Shown piece after piece: positions 32,389-43,820 of a stretch of 64,000 bases of DNA (position 1 is the first letter of the stretch; every line of letters starts with the position of its first letter). Origin of the DNA: Paralithodes platypus (Eukaryota; Arthropoda; Malacostraca; Decapoda; Lithodidae); contig CM064495.1 in the NCBI GenBank assembly GCA_032716605.1, positions 27,622,749 through 27,686,748 on the forward strand, read 5' to 3'. The notes under the pieces were generated by a model. It saw nothing but the letters and a program-made list of their open reading frames with translations. It had not been told where the DNA came from and ran no database searches. The position numbers were made by a program, and so were the translations under genes.

Positions 32389-33866
32389 AAAGGTGCAGAT
32401 ATACTCCCACCAATTTTATTTAAGTATCTCAATCTAGAGCTGTTCTTGACACCCCGGGTAAAAGGACAGATTCGAAAGTTGAGGACACAGTTGAAGAGTT
32501 GGTTCAGTTGATCGCAAGGCGTAGACACAATTACGAGACTGTAGTCACCCATTATATTAATTCTTTTTAGTGGGTATCAACAAGCTGGTTTATTAGAGCC
32601 TTCTGGGTGAAGTAATCTAATATTCTCGGCCTACCTCAACCCCGGCGCTATTGTGGATATAAGCAGACAGTCAGGTGCTAACTAGCTTTATCCAGGATAG
32701 ACCAAACCACAAGAAATTCATCAAAGTACTTATAAAGACCAGAGTAGACAGGAGTTCACTCCTGCGTTCGCTCGATGCTATTTTGTCACGGCTTGGGCTA
32801 GGCAATTTAGTTATTTAAGGTCCCAAACCAAAGTGCTCGAGTTACACTGTGGGAACCCAGTGGCGTCAGGACAACCCCACGGCCAGCGGATCTACCCCAG
32901 ATTGGATTACTAATTCTACACCCATTGGATTAATTATTCTACACATCGAAAGTGAAGTTATTATACCGTAAAAGTTATAGAAGATCTAACTGTGAAAAGA
33001 AATTATACTTGGCGTGTTGTCAGAGAGAAAGTATATAAAGATCGAAAGTGAAAGTAATTAAAATATATCTACTGCGTATATGATAAAATGTATTCTGGAA
33101 ACATCGGATACTACGCACGTATATAAAAGCGAGAGAAAGGAAGCTCTAGTGAAACTCAAAGAAATTAGGGAAGTATTGTTATTAATTCAGCAGTGAAAGT
33201 AATTAAAATATATCTACTGCGTATATGATAAAATGTATTCTGGAAACATCGGATACTACGCACGTATATAAAAGCGAGAGAAAGGAAGCTCTAGTGAAAC
33301 TCAAAGAAATTAGGGAAGTACTGATAATAATTCTTCTAAAATTAATAACAAATAAATTCAAGTTAACTTATGCGTAAGCACCACAGTGATTTAACCTCAG
33401 GAAAATAATTACGTTTAGCTCCCAAATACAGAACCACTCTACGCAGGTAAATACCAATAGTTCACATATCTAATTACTATATAACCTTTCTAGGCACAAG
33501 TGTAAATCCTCGATTGAAAGGAGTGCTATTCTTATCTCTGAAATAAATACAGGACAAGTGTAATCTTTCAGTTAGAAAGCGGTCCCTAATACTTACTTAG
33601 ATACCACATAGAACAATCCAGTCTTGCGAGTCAGACGTAGGGGAGCCTCGTTCGTTCACTTTAATTGTTTTGTTCTTGACCATTATTGTTCTAGCTTTTA
33701 CGTATGCGATATTCTTGTGCAAATAAACGGAATATGAATACACGTCTTGTGATAATTATCCTCTATTGTCTTTCTGTGTCTGTGGTAAAACGACATAACT
33801 TCTCCAGTTAGGAAGAGCCCACTTGATCAAAACCAATTAAACCCCAGTAAAAAACCTGGCATAACA
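31668..33866 (+). repeat. Gypsy-1 3' LTR
   Basis: 2199 bp, TGAAATAACGG to GGCATAACA, followed by the ATAAT duplication. U3 carries the end of ORF3 to 32388, then noncoding DNA with the 145-bp promoter duplication (TATAAAA at 33122 and 33267) and an AATAAA poly-A signal near 33721. Almost identical to the 5' LTR apart from its CR1 insertion. Confidence 0.95.
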
Positions 33867-33932
33867 ATAATCTAGACTAGACATCCAAAAATACATTATT
33901 TAAATGAAAATTCAATTAGCTATGAATTATAG

Positions 33933-34006
33933 TACCGCATTTTCCTTTACCATCATTATCTCCGATAGACTGGAAATGGTGTCGTATTTCACACCCAAAT
34001 GCCATA
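33933..34006 (+). repeat. 75-bp palindrome-associated core, copy 1
   Basis: Begins TACCGCATTTTCC and ends CCCAAATGCCATA, with GTCGTATTTCACACCC inside. The ends are short imperfect inverted repeats (GCATTT and AAATGC). It precedes the arm that starts with AAGGGTGTCCAATATC. Confidence 0.7.
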
Positions 34007-35210
34007 AAAGGGTGTCCAATATCAAGCCAACTCAACCCTGCTCTTCCACAGGGTCTAAACTCAACCCGATTCAGACTTTCGGAACTTGATAAAAGTTTTA
34101 AGACTTTGTGTATATACCCATATACAAATAATCAATTTGGATGTGATAATTATAAATGTACCTAGCTATATCCTCAGAATATCCGAAAGAAGCGTCATAT
34201 TCCTATAGAAGGCCGATAACCTACCGGAGTTATTATATATAATACCTCAAAGTAAGCGATTATATTATAGGAATAGTCATCACAATTTTTTACAAATTCA
34301 ACTAGATCAAAATTATATCGAAATGATGGATCATTAATTATTGATCTTGATATGTAGGCCTAAAGCATGTTGTTTATAAACATTGGCCGCAGCCGCGGTG
34401 CCACTCCATTCGAGCCTAATCACTATTATATTTCGGTGTATTCTTACTTAAATGTATATCATTCGGGTTGATTAGGTTACACAATACAATATTACTAAGT
34501 AACAGTACACGCATATATATAAATATCATAACATTTGTGAAATATAGGTTCGACCACGCTAAGCACCACGGCTGCGTGAGGGCCAGTAGGAACGTAGATA
34601 TATCGAGGGGTGGGTGGGGTATCTAGCCTCGTGACCTTGACCAAGAGTCAAGTTCAGAAAATCAGTGTTCGTCACGGTAATTAATCCGTCACTCCTCAGA
34701 ATTATTGAAATGTCTATGTATGCGAATATTTCTTGCTCTACTATTAAACAAATAAATATGTTTTATAATTTCACCTAATATGTAATGTCACAACACATCT
34801 TAAATTGTATATATTCAAATTTATTGCCGATATGTTCTGTTGTCGATTATTCCAGTCCCTGACATACCTAATGATATTTGGTATATTACGCTATTTCGCT
34901 TTTATTTTGTCTTTATTTGCTTTGTAATAATTATTCTGCAATGCACATTTACTTTCATTCTTAAAAATAGTCAGGAAAGGTTGTCCATATAATGTATATA
35001 TTTAAAAGTCTGGATCGCCCCTTGTCATTTTGTGCCACCACACTTTAATGAGAGTGGGTTATCAGACTTTGGGGTGACACAAAATGCAGCTATATTACTG
35101 CTTCATATTTATGAGCCAACTTAAAATAGCCCTATATAATATTTAATTATCACTAGAACAATACAGTATACCATGTAGGAAGTCTTCTGGAGAAATAGGG
35201 CAAATTTATG

Positions 35211-35281
35211 CCGCATTTTCTTTTACCATCACTATCTCCGATAAACTGAAAATGGTGTCGTATTTCACACCCAAATGCCAT
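35211..35281 (+). repeat. 75-bp palindrome-associated core, copy 2
   Basis: CCGCATTTTC to CCCAAATGCCATT, in the spacer of the 840-bp palindrome. It matches copy 1 with several substitutions (ATAAACTGAAAATGG for ATAGACTGGAAATGG). Flanking DNA differs from that of copy 1. Confidence 0.7.
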
Positions 35282-36874
35282 TAGCTGCATTTTGTGTCAC
35301 CCCAAAGTCTGATAACCCACTCTCATTAAAGTGTGGTGGCACAAAATGACAAGGGGCGATCCAGACTTTTAAATATATACATTATATGGACAACCTTTCC
35401 TGACTATTTTTAAGAATGAAAGTAAATATGCATTGCAGAATAATTATTACAAAGCAAATAAAGACAAAATAAAAGCGAAATAGCGTAATATACCAAATAT
35501 CATTAGGTATGTCAGGGACTGGAATAATCGACAACAGAACATATCGGCAATAAATTTGAATATATACAATTTAAGATGTGTTGTGACATTACATATTAGG
35601 TGAAATTATAAAACATATTTATTTGTTTAATAGTAGAGCAAGAAATATTCGCATACATAGACATTTCAATAATTCTGAGGAGGAGTGACGGATTAATTAC
35701 CGTGACGAACACTGATTTTCTGAACTTGACTCTTGGTCAAGGTCACGAGGCTAGATGCCCCACCCACCCCTCGATATATCTACGTTCCTACTGGCCCTCA
35801 CGCAGCCGTGGTACTTAGCGCGGTCGAACCTATATTTCACAAATATTATGATATTTATATATATGCGTGTACTCTTACTTAGTAATATTGTATTGTGTAA
35901 CCTAATCAACCCGAATGATATACATTTAAGTAAGAATACACCGAAATATAATCGTGATTAGGCTCGAATGGAGTGGCACCGCGGCTGCGGCCAATGTGTA
36001 TAAACAACATGCTTTAGGCCTACATATCAAGATCAATAATTAATGATCCATCATTTCGATATTATTTTGATCTAGTTGAATTTGTAAAAAATTGTGATGA
36101 CTATTCCTATAATATAATTGTTATGCCCGGTCCAAATTGGAACGCGAGATATTCTTTGTACAATGAGCAGCTCTCTAACTGGATAGGTATACCTTAAACT
36201 TTAAATAAAGAGACAACACGGCAGGATAGTAAGCACACAGGTAACAAGTTAACATGGGTTTTATTCAGTTTAACACCTGGTTCATGGAGGAGCAAGACAT
36301 ATATTTTATACCTGTAACCTGGAGATCATCAACAACAATAAGACTAATTAAGACATACAATACTCAGGTTATCAAGTAAGCAATAGGAGTCGGACAATGG
36401 GTCCGGACTCAAGGTAATAATAATACTCCTAGGATACAATTATAAGGTATCCAAAATGGTGGAGGTACACCTCCTACCCAAATAGATCTCAGAGAGGATC
36501 TCAACAAAAGACAAGAGTGCAGTAATGGCAAATGCCGTCTGGATCATGCAATGATGTCCCCGGCATATAGTGACGTTAACTGACTCTAAAGCAATAATGG
36601 CCAAGTGGTCATCAACAATGAAGTGGGCTCGGAAAGGCTCACAAATGATATTAATACTATAGGTGTGCTAGATCTCACCTGGCAAAGATTAATCCTTAAC
36701 TCTAATTGTGTACTAGCAGGGTGCTGAAGGCTGAGGCAACAATCGTCGGGAGCTGAGATAGAGTGAAATCTATTCGAGTTATGAACCTGACAGAATGTTA
36801 AATGAATTAGGCTAGAAGTTATACAAAGGGACTAGATTACGTGCAAATATGTGTTTGTGTTTGATGCTATGGGT

Positions 36875-36884
36875 CTTATATAAG
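36875..36884 (-). promoter_or_regulatory. TATA box of the gypsy-3 LTR
   Basis: CTTATATAAG, palindromic, followed on the minus strand after about 610 nt by AATAAA. It is conserved in the second LTR copy (about 42559-42568). The orientation is inferred from the poly-A signal and the GGCATAACA end. Confidence 0.55.
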
Positions 36885-37480
36885 CACGCCCCCTCTGTCG
36901 GGCTATGGGAGACCAATAACCCGGGAAGGTCCATATATAAGGATCCCCTGATAGGTATGTATAATGGGTCCCGGCAAGTGGGCTAATTAACGTCAATTTA
37001 AGTAGGGAGAAGAAAGACCTCTCGCAAGATGTAATGTTAATGAGAACCCCTGAAGATAACTTCTACCACAACCCTGAGTCAACTCTATACCCATAAACGG
37101 TACAAAAGCACTTAAAGGAGAGCTGTAGTGAAGAGGAGGGCCCATAGATCGAGGGAGGATCCAGTAGTCTGGAGGACGGCTGGGCGTGATGACTCCAGCT
37201 ACTGGTCCAGGGTGAGTCACAAGATGATTCCTTAGACCTTGGCGCCTACCACGGGACAACCGGGTTCCTCTTGCACTCCCACAGTGCAGTGATCCCCAAA
37301 GGATATGCTGGAGTTCTGCTACAAGGTTTGGGGGGTTAGGGTGACTAGCATAATGATCTACCTAGAGTGGCAAGCAGTCTAGATAGTGACATTATAGGTA
37401 GTCTAAGGGGGGTCAAGGTAAGTGTCTTCCTTCCTTGCTAGTTCGTGGAACTATCAGAACTATGTAGCAAAAAGAGAATC

Positions 37481-37724
37481 CAGAAAGGGGAGCCCAAAGG
37501 GGGTTGCCTAAAATTAGTTCTCTTCCTGATGGGGGGAACCCGATCTGGTAGATCTCTAGTTATTACACTATCCTCATAATCCCTTGAACAAAACAAGGTA
37601 GGAATCCTTTGGTACTTGGTTTGTGCACCGCATCGAAGGCCAGAAAGGGGGAGCCCAAAGTGGGTTGCCCAAGCTAGTCCTCTTCCTGATGGGGGGAACC
37701 CGACCTGGTAGATCTTCGATCACA
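37481..37724. repeat. Direct repeat with 160-bp period in the gypsy-3 U3
   Basis: CAGAAAGGGGAGCCCAAAG starts at 37481 and, with one extra G, at 37641. Each runs about 80 bp through GGGGGGAACCCGA and CTGGTAGATC. Both are kept in the second LTR (about 43205 and 43366). Confidence 0.85.
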
Positions 37725-38101
37725 GCACACAACTGACAAGTTGAACACCAGCTATCTCTGGCTGTTCTTACCCTGAACTAAAGAATACCAAATGGCAAGC
37801 TTAGTTAATGATGTCAAGTCAAATTGAGTAGTGACAGGGGGTTAGGGGGAAGTTGGGATAGGACAAGAAATAGTTGGATGAAGTGAATTGTAGCAGGAGA
37901 AAAAGGTTTCCAGGCTTGACTGGAACTGCCTGAGGGTTTTTCTGATTTTAGCTGCTGAAGAGACTGGCCAGGGCAAGGTCGACAGGGGCGCGTTCGGGGA
38001 GGCTCCTCGCTGGCACGGGTATCATCTGCCATGTCTGGTCGGGGGCGTGTGAGGCTGGGGTGATGGTGGTGAAGGTGATGGGTGGTGGTGGTGGTGAGTT
38101 T

Positions 38102-39307
38102 TTATTTCCTTGGGAGGTCTGGGAAGCCGCGTTTTAGAGCTTCCTCCACCGTTACGCTGCAAGTCACGTAGTTGGTCTTGGGGTCCTTCGTGTGGAAGTA
38201 GCAGTTGCAGCCGTCTCTTTTCCAATTCTCCATACAGTAGGACAGGAATCCGTGGAATTCAGGTATTATGCAGTCCTTGTATGCATAGCTCATGGACATG
38301 TTGAAGTCTGTTTCGAGGTGTGGATAACAGATTTCCTTGAACAGTTGCTGAGGAGTTTTTGGAGTTTTTGCTGATTGTGGTGTTGGTGGCTGGGGCTTGG
38401 AAGTTGCAGCTGGTAATGTCTCCTTTGCTACTGCTGGTGTTTTCTTCTGCTTCTTCATTTTCTTGGCTTTGGGGCTCGCAAACTCAATGGTGGGCATGGA
38501 GGTTGCTTCTGCATGTTGTGCTAACTCAGGTGGTGGTGTAGTGGTTGCAGTCAAAGCCGTGATTACTGAAGGTGGTGGTGGTGGTGGGAGGGCTTCCTCG
38601 ACCTCCATAGGTGGTGCTGGAGTCTTGTCCTCTTCAGGGTTGCATTCTCCAGTGAAAAGGTCGATGAAGGGAGTCAGAGTCAGGACCTTCGGCTTGGTGG
38701 GTGCTGGTGGTGATGGTGCAGGCCCCTCTGAAGGTGGTGGTGGGCAGTTTTTCCTATTCAGAGGGCGAGGCAGGAGAAGTTTTGGAGCCGGTGTGTTCCT
38801 CTGCCTCGGTGTTCTCTGGTGGCTCCCTGGAAGGTTGGCTGGGATGAATATTACAGGGAGGTTGTTCTCCTTCAGGAGGGCGGGCAGAATCTGCTGCAGG
38901 AGGGAGGTGTCGTCTCCAGCCAGAGCCATAGCCGTCCTAATAACCACATCTATGATGGAAAAAGATGTGGTATTGGATTTTGGGCTCGGCCTGGTGGGTC
39001 TCCTGCTGGTTGACTCCTTCTGCCCCTCCTTCAGGAGGTCCCTGGCGTGAGTGGAGCCCTTGACAGCGGCGCCCTTTGGTCCCGTCACCTGTCTGGCTTC
39101 AGGACCTCTGGGAGCAGCCACTGCCACAAATTCCACCCTTTCTCCATCACCAAGGGAGGGCACAGCCTTAAGGGGGTTGTTTTTCTTGATGGCGCCCTTG
39201 TGGGCGAAGATGTCCTTGGTGCCGTCGTCAGGGGTGATGAAGCCGTACCCCTTCTTCACATTGAACCATTTTACAAGTCCAGCAAGGATGGGAGTTGCTG
39301 AACTCAT
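38102..39307 (-). CDS. Cold-shock-domain protein encoded in the U3 of an LTR
   Basis: 401 residues from the ATG at 39307-39305; a longer frame to 39418 would start at TTG. The cold-shock domain spans about residues 8-77, with LVKWFNVKKGYGFI (RNP1 KGYGFI 19-24) and KDIFAHKGAI (RNP2) followed by KKNNPLK, closest to eukaryotic Y-box proteins. It predicts single-stranded RNA/DNA binding. Next come a basic linker, a short helical stretch (IDVVIRTAMALAGDDTSLLQ), long Pro-rich segments and a Lys-rich signal (KAKKMKKQKK). A C-terminal block of about 80 residues I do not recognise (LFKEICYPHLETDFNMSMSY to GFPDLPRK) is rich in Cys, Tyr and Trp. The frame is uninterrupted and intronless, sense to the LTR and upstream of its TATA box. 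It could be a retrotransposon accessory gene or a captured host retrocopy. Confidence 0.85.
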   Translation of the reverse strand: MSSATPILAGLVKWFNVKKGYGFITPDDGTKDIFAHKGAIKKNNPLKAVPSLGDGERVEFVAVAAPRGPEARQVTGPKGAAVKGSTHARDLLKEGQKESTSRRPTRPSPKSNTTSFSIIDVVIRTAMALAGDDTSLLQQILPALLKENNLPVIFIPANLPGSHQRTPRQRNTPAPKLLLPRPLNRKNCPPPPSEGPAPSPPAPTKPKVLTLTPFIDLFTGECNPEEDKTPAPPMEVEEALPPPPPPSVITALTATTTPPPELAQHAEATSMPTIEFASPKAKKMKKQKKTPAVAKETLPAATSKPQPPTPQSAKTPKTPQQLFKEICYPHLETDFNMSMSYAYKDCIIPEFHGFLSYCMENWKRDGCNCYFHTKDPKTNYVTCSVTVEEALKRGFPDLPRK

Positions 39308-39603
39308 GGTGAATGGTTGGTTGTGAGAGAGAGAGGTGAGGTAGGTGTGCTCAGGATGGGAGCTCAGAGCTGAATGTGTGTGTTTTAATGATGTCCAGGC
39401 TGGGTGAGTATAAGGCAATCTTCTTGCCCCTACTTAAGGCGCCCGGCTTGAGAGGATCAAGGGCGTTTGGCGCGTGGTGGTTATGTCATTGTGGCTCTGG
39501 GGGTGGCGCGCCTGGACTCTGGCTGGCAGGAGTAGGGTTGGCTGCAGGTTTTAGTGGCAGCTAGAGATGCGGTCTTATCATCCTGAGACCGCATCTCAAT
39601 AAT

Positions 39604-41010
39604 CGCTTACTTTGAGGTATTATATATAATAACTCCGGTAGGTTATCGGCCTTCTATATGATTATGACGCTTCTTTCGGATATTCTGAGGATATAGCTAG
39701 GTACATTTATAATTATCACATCCAAATCGATTATTTGTATATGGATATATACACAAAGTCTTAAAACTGTTATCAAGTTCCGAAAGTCTGAATCGGGTTG
39801 AGTTTAGACCCTGTGGAAGAGCAGGGTTGAGTTGGCTTGATATTGGACACCCTTTTATGGCATTTGGGTGTGAAATACGACACCATTTCCAGTCTATCGG
39901 CGATAGTGATGGTAAAGGAAAATGCGGTATTAAAAGGGTGTCCAATATCAAGCCAACTCAACCCTGCTCTTCCACAGGGTCTAAACTCAACCCGATTCAG
40001 ACTTTCGGAACTTGATAACAGTTTTAAGACTTTGTGTATATATCCATATACAAATAATCGATTTGGATGTGATAATTATAAATGTACCTAGCTATATCCT
40101 CAGAATATCCGAAAGAAGCGTCATAATCCTATAGAAGGCCGATAACCTACCGGAGTTATTATATATAATACCTCAAAGTAAGCGATTATATTATAGGAAT
40201 AGTCATCACAATTTTTTACAAATTCAACTAGATCAAAATAATATCGAAATGATGGATCATTAATTATTGATCTTGATATGTAGGCCTAAAGCATGTTTAT
40301 AAACATTGGCCGCAGCCGCGGTGCCACTCCATTCGAGCCTAATCACGATTATATTTCGGTGTATTCTTACTTAAATGTATATCATTCGGGTTGATTAGGT
40401 TACACAATACAATATTACTAAGTAACAGTACACGCATATATATAAATATCATAACATTTGTGAAATATAGGTTCGACCACGCTAAGCACCACGGCTGCGT
40501 GAGGGCCAGTAGGAACGTAGATATATCGAGGGGGGGTGGGGTATCTAGCCTCGTGACCTTGACCAAGAGTCAAGTTCAGAAAATCAGTGTTCGTCACGGT
40601 AATTAATCCGTCACTCTTCCTCAGAATTATTGAAATGTCTATGTATGCGAATATTTCTTGCTCTACTATTAAACAAATAAATATGTTTTATAATTTCACC
40701 TAATATGTAATGTCACAACACATCTTAAATTGTATATATTCAAATTTATTGCCGATATGTTCTGTTGTCGATTATTCCAGTCCCTGACATACCTAATGAT
40801 ATTTGGTATATTACGCTATTTCGCTTTTATATTGTCTTTATTTGCTTTGTAATAATTATTCTGCAATGCATATTTACTTTCATTCTTAAAAATAGTCAGG
40901 AAAGGTTGTCCATATAATATATATATTTAAAAGTCTGGATCGCACCTTGTCATTTTGTGCCACCACACTTTAATGAGTGGGTTATCAGACTTTGGGGTGA
41001 CACAAAATGC
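39604..41010. repeat. Palindrome continuation: inverted arm, core, then forward arm
   Basis: 39604-39855 completes the inverted arm broken by the solo LTR. 39856-39930 is the core in reverse orientation. 39931-41010 repeats the forward arm seen at 34007-35094, with few differences. A second palindrome is therefore centred near 39893. No gene; the ORFs at 39773-40015 on both strands are mirror images of one another. Confidence 0.85.
39856..39930 (-). repeat. 75-bp palindrome-associated core, copy 3
   Basis: TATGGCATTTGGGTGTG to AAAATGCGGTAT. It is flanked on both sides by mirror-image arms (GACACCCTTT on the left, AAAGGGTGTC on the right), so it is the loop of a long hairpin. Confidence 0.8.
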
Positions 41011-41802
41011 AGCTTTAGACAAAAAATGCAAGATAAACTAATGCACAAATGTATGCTAGAATAGCATTGACAAATCGCTAGATAGTCATCAGACACTAAA
41101 CATTTGTATGTCACTAGAAAACATATGTTGAAGTATCTAGAATAGTCTTTAACAATCGAAACATCTCTCCAATACCTTAAAATAGGGAAACTAACTTGAA
41201 TATCGCTAGAATTCATCACATCTTGATGTCGCTAGATGGAAGTGATGTAAGTGATTCGCTGGATTTAGCGGTAGCAGCTACATTGGCAACATCGTACCAA
41301 GAACCTTCATTCCGTTATAATGAACAAGGTCAGATTTCGAAACTATTACAATTATTTCAAAGTTCAGAGATCATCAGATTGGTTTGGAAGTCGAAGTACA
41401 CAATTTCAGTTCCATTAGTTTAACAAACATTTACATAATAAATGATAATATGCTACTTAGAGGGTTTAATAAAGAAGGATTACTTTCCCGATATCGTATA
41501 AGCGTACGCAAGCTGTTGTTCTTTTGTTTTGTTTTAAGAACGTCAACAAACGCTTCGTATATTTGGGGTTCTTAGTTATACATTAGAACATATTTATAGT
41601 TTGCCACTCTTATAAGTATAAACACTTACTTGTTAAAGAGGAAATACACAAAAGCCCAATTTCGAATGATCGAGAATATCTTTACTTTGGCGTATGTTTG
41701 AGCTAATTTAAGACTACATTTAGATTGATATAATTTTTTAACACTCGTCAATGAAGTATGATGACTTGCTTACAGATATATACTTAAAGCCCGAATCGGC
41801 TT

Positions 41803-43739
41803 TGTTATGCCCGGTCCAAATTGGAACGCGAGATATTCTTTGTACAATGAGCAGCTCTCTAACTGGATAGGTATACCTTAAACTTTAAATAAAGAGACAA
41901 CACGGCAGGATAGTAAGTACACAGGTAACAAGTTAACATGGGTTTTATTCAGTTTAACACCTGGTTCATGGAGGAGCAAGACATATATTTTATACCTGTA
42001 ACCTGGAGATCATCAACAACAATAAGACTAATTAAGACATACAATACTCAGGTTATCAAGTAAGCAATAGGAGTCGGACAATGGGTCCGGACTCAAGGTA
42101 ATAATAATACTCCTAGGATACAATTATAAGGTATCCAAAATGGTGGAGGTACACCTCCTACCCAAATAGATCTCAGAGAGGATCTCAACAAAAGACAAGA
42201 GTGCAGTAATGGCAAATGCCGTCTGGATCATGCAATGATGTCCCCGGCATATAGTGACGTTAACTGACTCTAAAGCAATAATGGCCAAGTGGTCATCAAC
42301 AATGAAGTGGGCTCGGAAAGGCTCACAAATGATATTAATACTATAGGTGTGCTAGATCTCACCTGGCAAAGATTAATCCTTAACTCTAATTGTGTACTAG
42401 CAGGGTGCTGAAGGCTGAGGCAACAATCGTCGGGAGCTGAGATAGAGTGAAATCTATTCGAGTTATGAACCTGACAGAATGTTAAATGAATTAGGCTAGA
42501 AGTTATACAAAGGGACTAGATTACGTGCAAATATGTGTTTGTGTTTGATGCTATGGGTCTTATATAAGCACGCCCCCTCTGTCGGGCTATGGGAGACCAA
42601 TAACCCGGGAAGGTGCATATATAAGGATCCCCTGATAGGTATGTATAATGGGTCCCGGCAAGTGGGCTAATTAACGTCAATTTAAGTAGGGAGAAGAAAG
42701 ACCTCTCGCAAGACGTAATGTTAATGAGAACCCCTGAAGATAACTTCTACCACAACCCTGAGTCAACTCTATACCCAGAAACGGTATAAAAGCACTTAAA
42801 GGAGAGCTGTAGTGAAGAGGAGGGCCCATAGATCGAGGGAGGATCCAGTAGTCCGGAGGGCGGCTGGGCGTGATGACTCCGGAAGTTGGTCCAGGGGGGG
42901 CGGCTGGGCGTGATGACTCCAGCTACTGGTCCAGGGTGAGTCACAAGATGATTTCTTAGACCTTGGCGCCTACCACGGGACAACCGGGTTCCTCTTGCAC
43001 TCCCACAGTGCAGTGATCCCCAAAGGATATGCTGGAGTTCTGCTACAAGGTTTGGGGGGTTAGGGTGACTAGCATAATGATCTACCTAGAGTGGCAAGCA
43101 GTCTAGATAGTGACATTATAGGTAGTCTAAGGGGGGTCAAGGTAAGTGTCTTCCTTCCTTGCTAGTTCGTGGAACTATCAGACCCATGTAGCAAAAAGAG
43201 AATCCAGAAAGGGGAGCCCAAAGTGGGTTGCCCAAAATTAGTCCTCTTCCTGATGGGGGGAACCCGATCTGGTAGATCTCTAGTTATTACACTATCCTCA
43301 TAATCCCTTGAACAAAACAAGGTAGGAATCCTTTGGTACTTGGTTTGTGCACTGCATCGAAGGCCAGAAAGGGGGAGCCCAAAGTGGGTTGCCCAAGCTA
43401 GTCCTCTTCCTGATGGGGGGAACCCGACCTGGTAGATCTTCGATCACAGCACACAACTGACAAGTTGAACACCAGCTATCTCTGGCTGTTCTTACCCTGA
43501 ACTAAAGAATACCAAATGGCAAGCTTAGTTAATGATGTCCAGGCTGGGTGAGTATAAGGCAATCTTCTTGCCCCTACTTAAGGCGCCCGGCTTGAGAGGA
43601 TCAAGGGCGTTTGGCGCGTGGTGGTTATGTCCTTGTGGCTCTGGGGGTGGCGCGCCTGGACTCTGGCTGGCAGGAGTAGGGTTGGCTGCAGGTTTTAGTG
43701 GCAGCTAGAGATGCGGTCTTATCCTGAGACCGCATCTCA
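41803..43739 (-). mobile_element. Second gypsy-3 LTR, lacking the cold-shock gene
   Basis: 1937 bp, TGTTATGCCCGG to CCGCATCTCA, flanked by GGCTT (41798-41802 and 43740-43744). Nearly identical to the solo LTR at 36119-39598 except that 1.58 kb containing the cold-shock gene is absent. The join is at TTAATGATGTC (near 43529-43539), an 11-bp sequence present once here and on both sides of the segment in the other copy. A small duplication of GGGCGGCTGGGCGTGATGAC is seen at 42855-42920. No coding sequence remains. Confidence 0.85.
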
Positions 43740-43820
43740 GGCTTGAATTTAACCCCGTTGTTTACTTCCTCAACCCTGTGGAGGAGCAGGGTTGAGTTGG
43801 CTTGATATTGGACACCCTTT

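Larger units (their letters stand above)
20739..33866 (+). mobile_element. Full-length Ty3/gypsy-like LTR retrotransposon (gypsy-1)
   Basis: TG...CA bounded LTRs at 20739-25089 and 31668-33866, with the exact 5-bp target duplication ATAAT at 20734-20738 and 33867-33871. The internal region encodes Gag (25173), a -1 frameshifted Pol with protease, RT, RNase H and integrase in gypsy order, and a third ORF (31456-32388) running into the 3' LTR. Later insertions are a CR1 LINE in the 5' LTR (22503-24648) and a piggyBac-type MITE in pol (28008-28487). A 2-base deletion near 28671 also breaks pol. Confidence 0.95.
33872..36113. repeat. Near-perfect palindrome with arms of about 840 bp
   Basis: 34255-35094 and 35284-36118 are reverse complements with only scattered differences, around a spacer of 190 bp. 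The spacer contains a core element (35211-35281). The right arm is interrupted at 36118 by the solo LTR and resumes at 39599. The left flank (33933-34255) also belongs to the repeat unit. No gene is evident. The short ORF at 35755-35961 falls inside the arm and is not supported. Confidence 0.85.
36119..39598 (-). mobile_element. Solo LTR of a second gypsy family (gypsy-3), carrying a cold-shock gene
   Basis: 3480 bp flanked by the exact 5-bp duplication ATAAT (36114-36118 and 39599-39603), with TG...CA ends. It interrupts a palindrome arm whose empty version is known from the other arm. I read it on the minus strand because that end is CCGGGCATAACA, like the GGCATAACA end of gypsy-1. On that strand the order is cold-shock ORF, a 160-bp repeat pair, a TATATAAG box (36884-36875) and AATAAA (36265-36260), which is a normal U3-R-U5 order. 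No internal region or second LTR remains. The 5' end has a strong terminal hairpin (GAGATGCGGTCT). Confidence 0.8.

Noticed and set aside
39308..39418. N-terminal extension of the cold-shock ORF to 39418
   Set aside because: The codon at 39418-39416 is TTG, not ATG, and the extension runs through the LTR part shared with the copy that lacks the gene. The ATG at 39307 sits next to a normal cold-shock start.
36119..39598. Helitron
   Set aside because: A hairpin near one end suggested it, but the TG...CA ends and 5-bp duplications in two copies (ATAAT, GGCTT) show an LTR.
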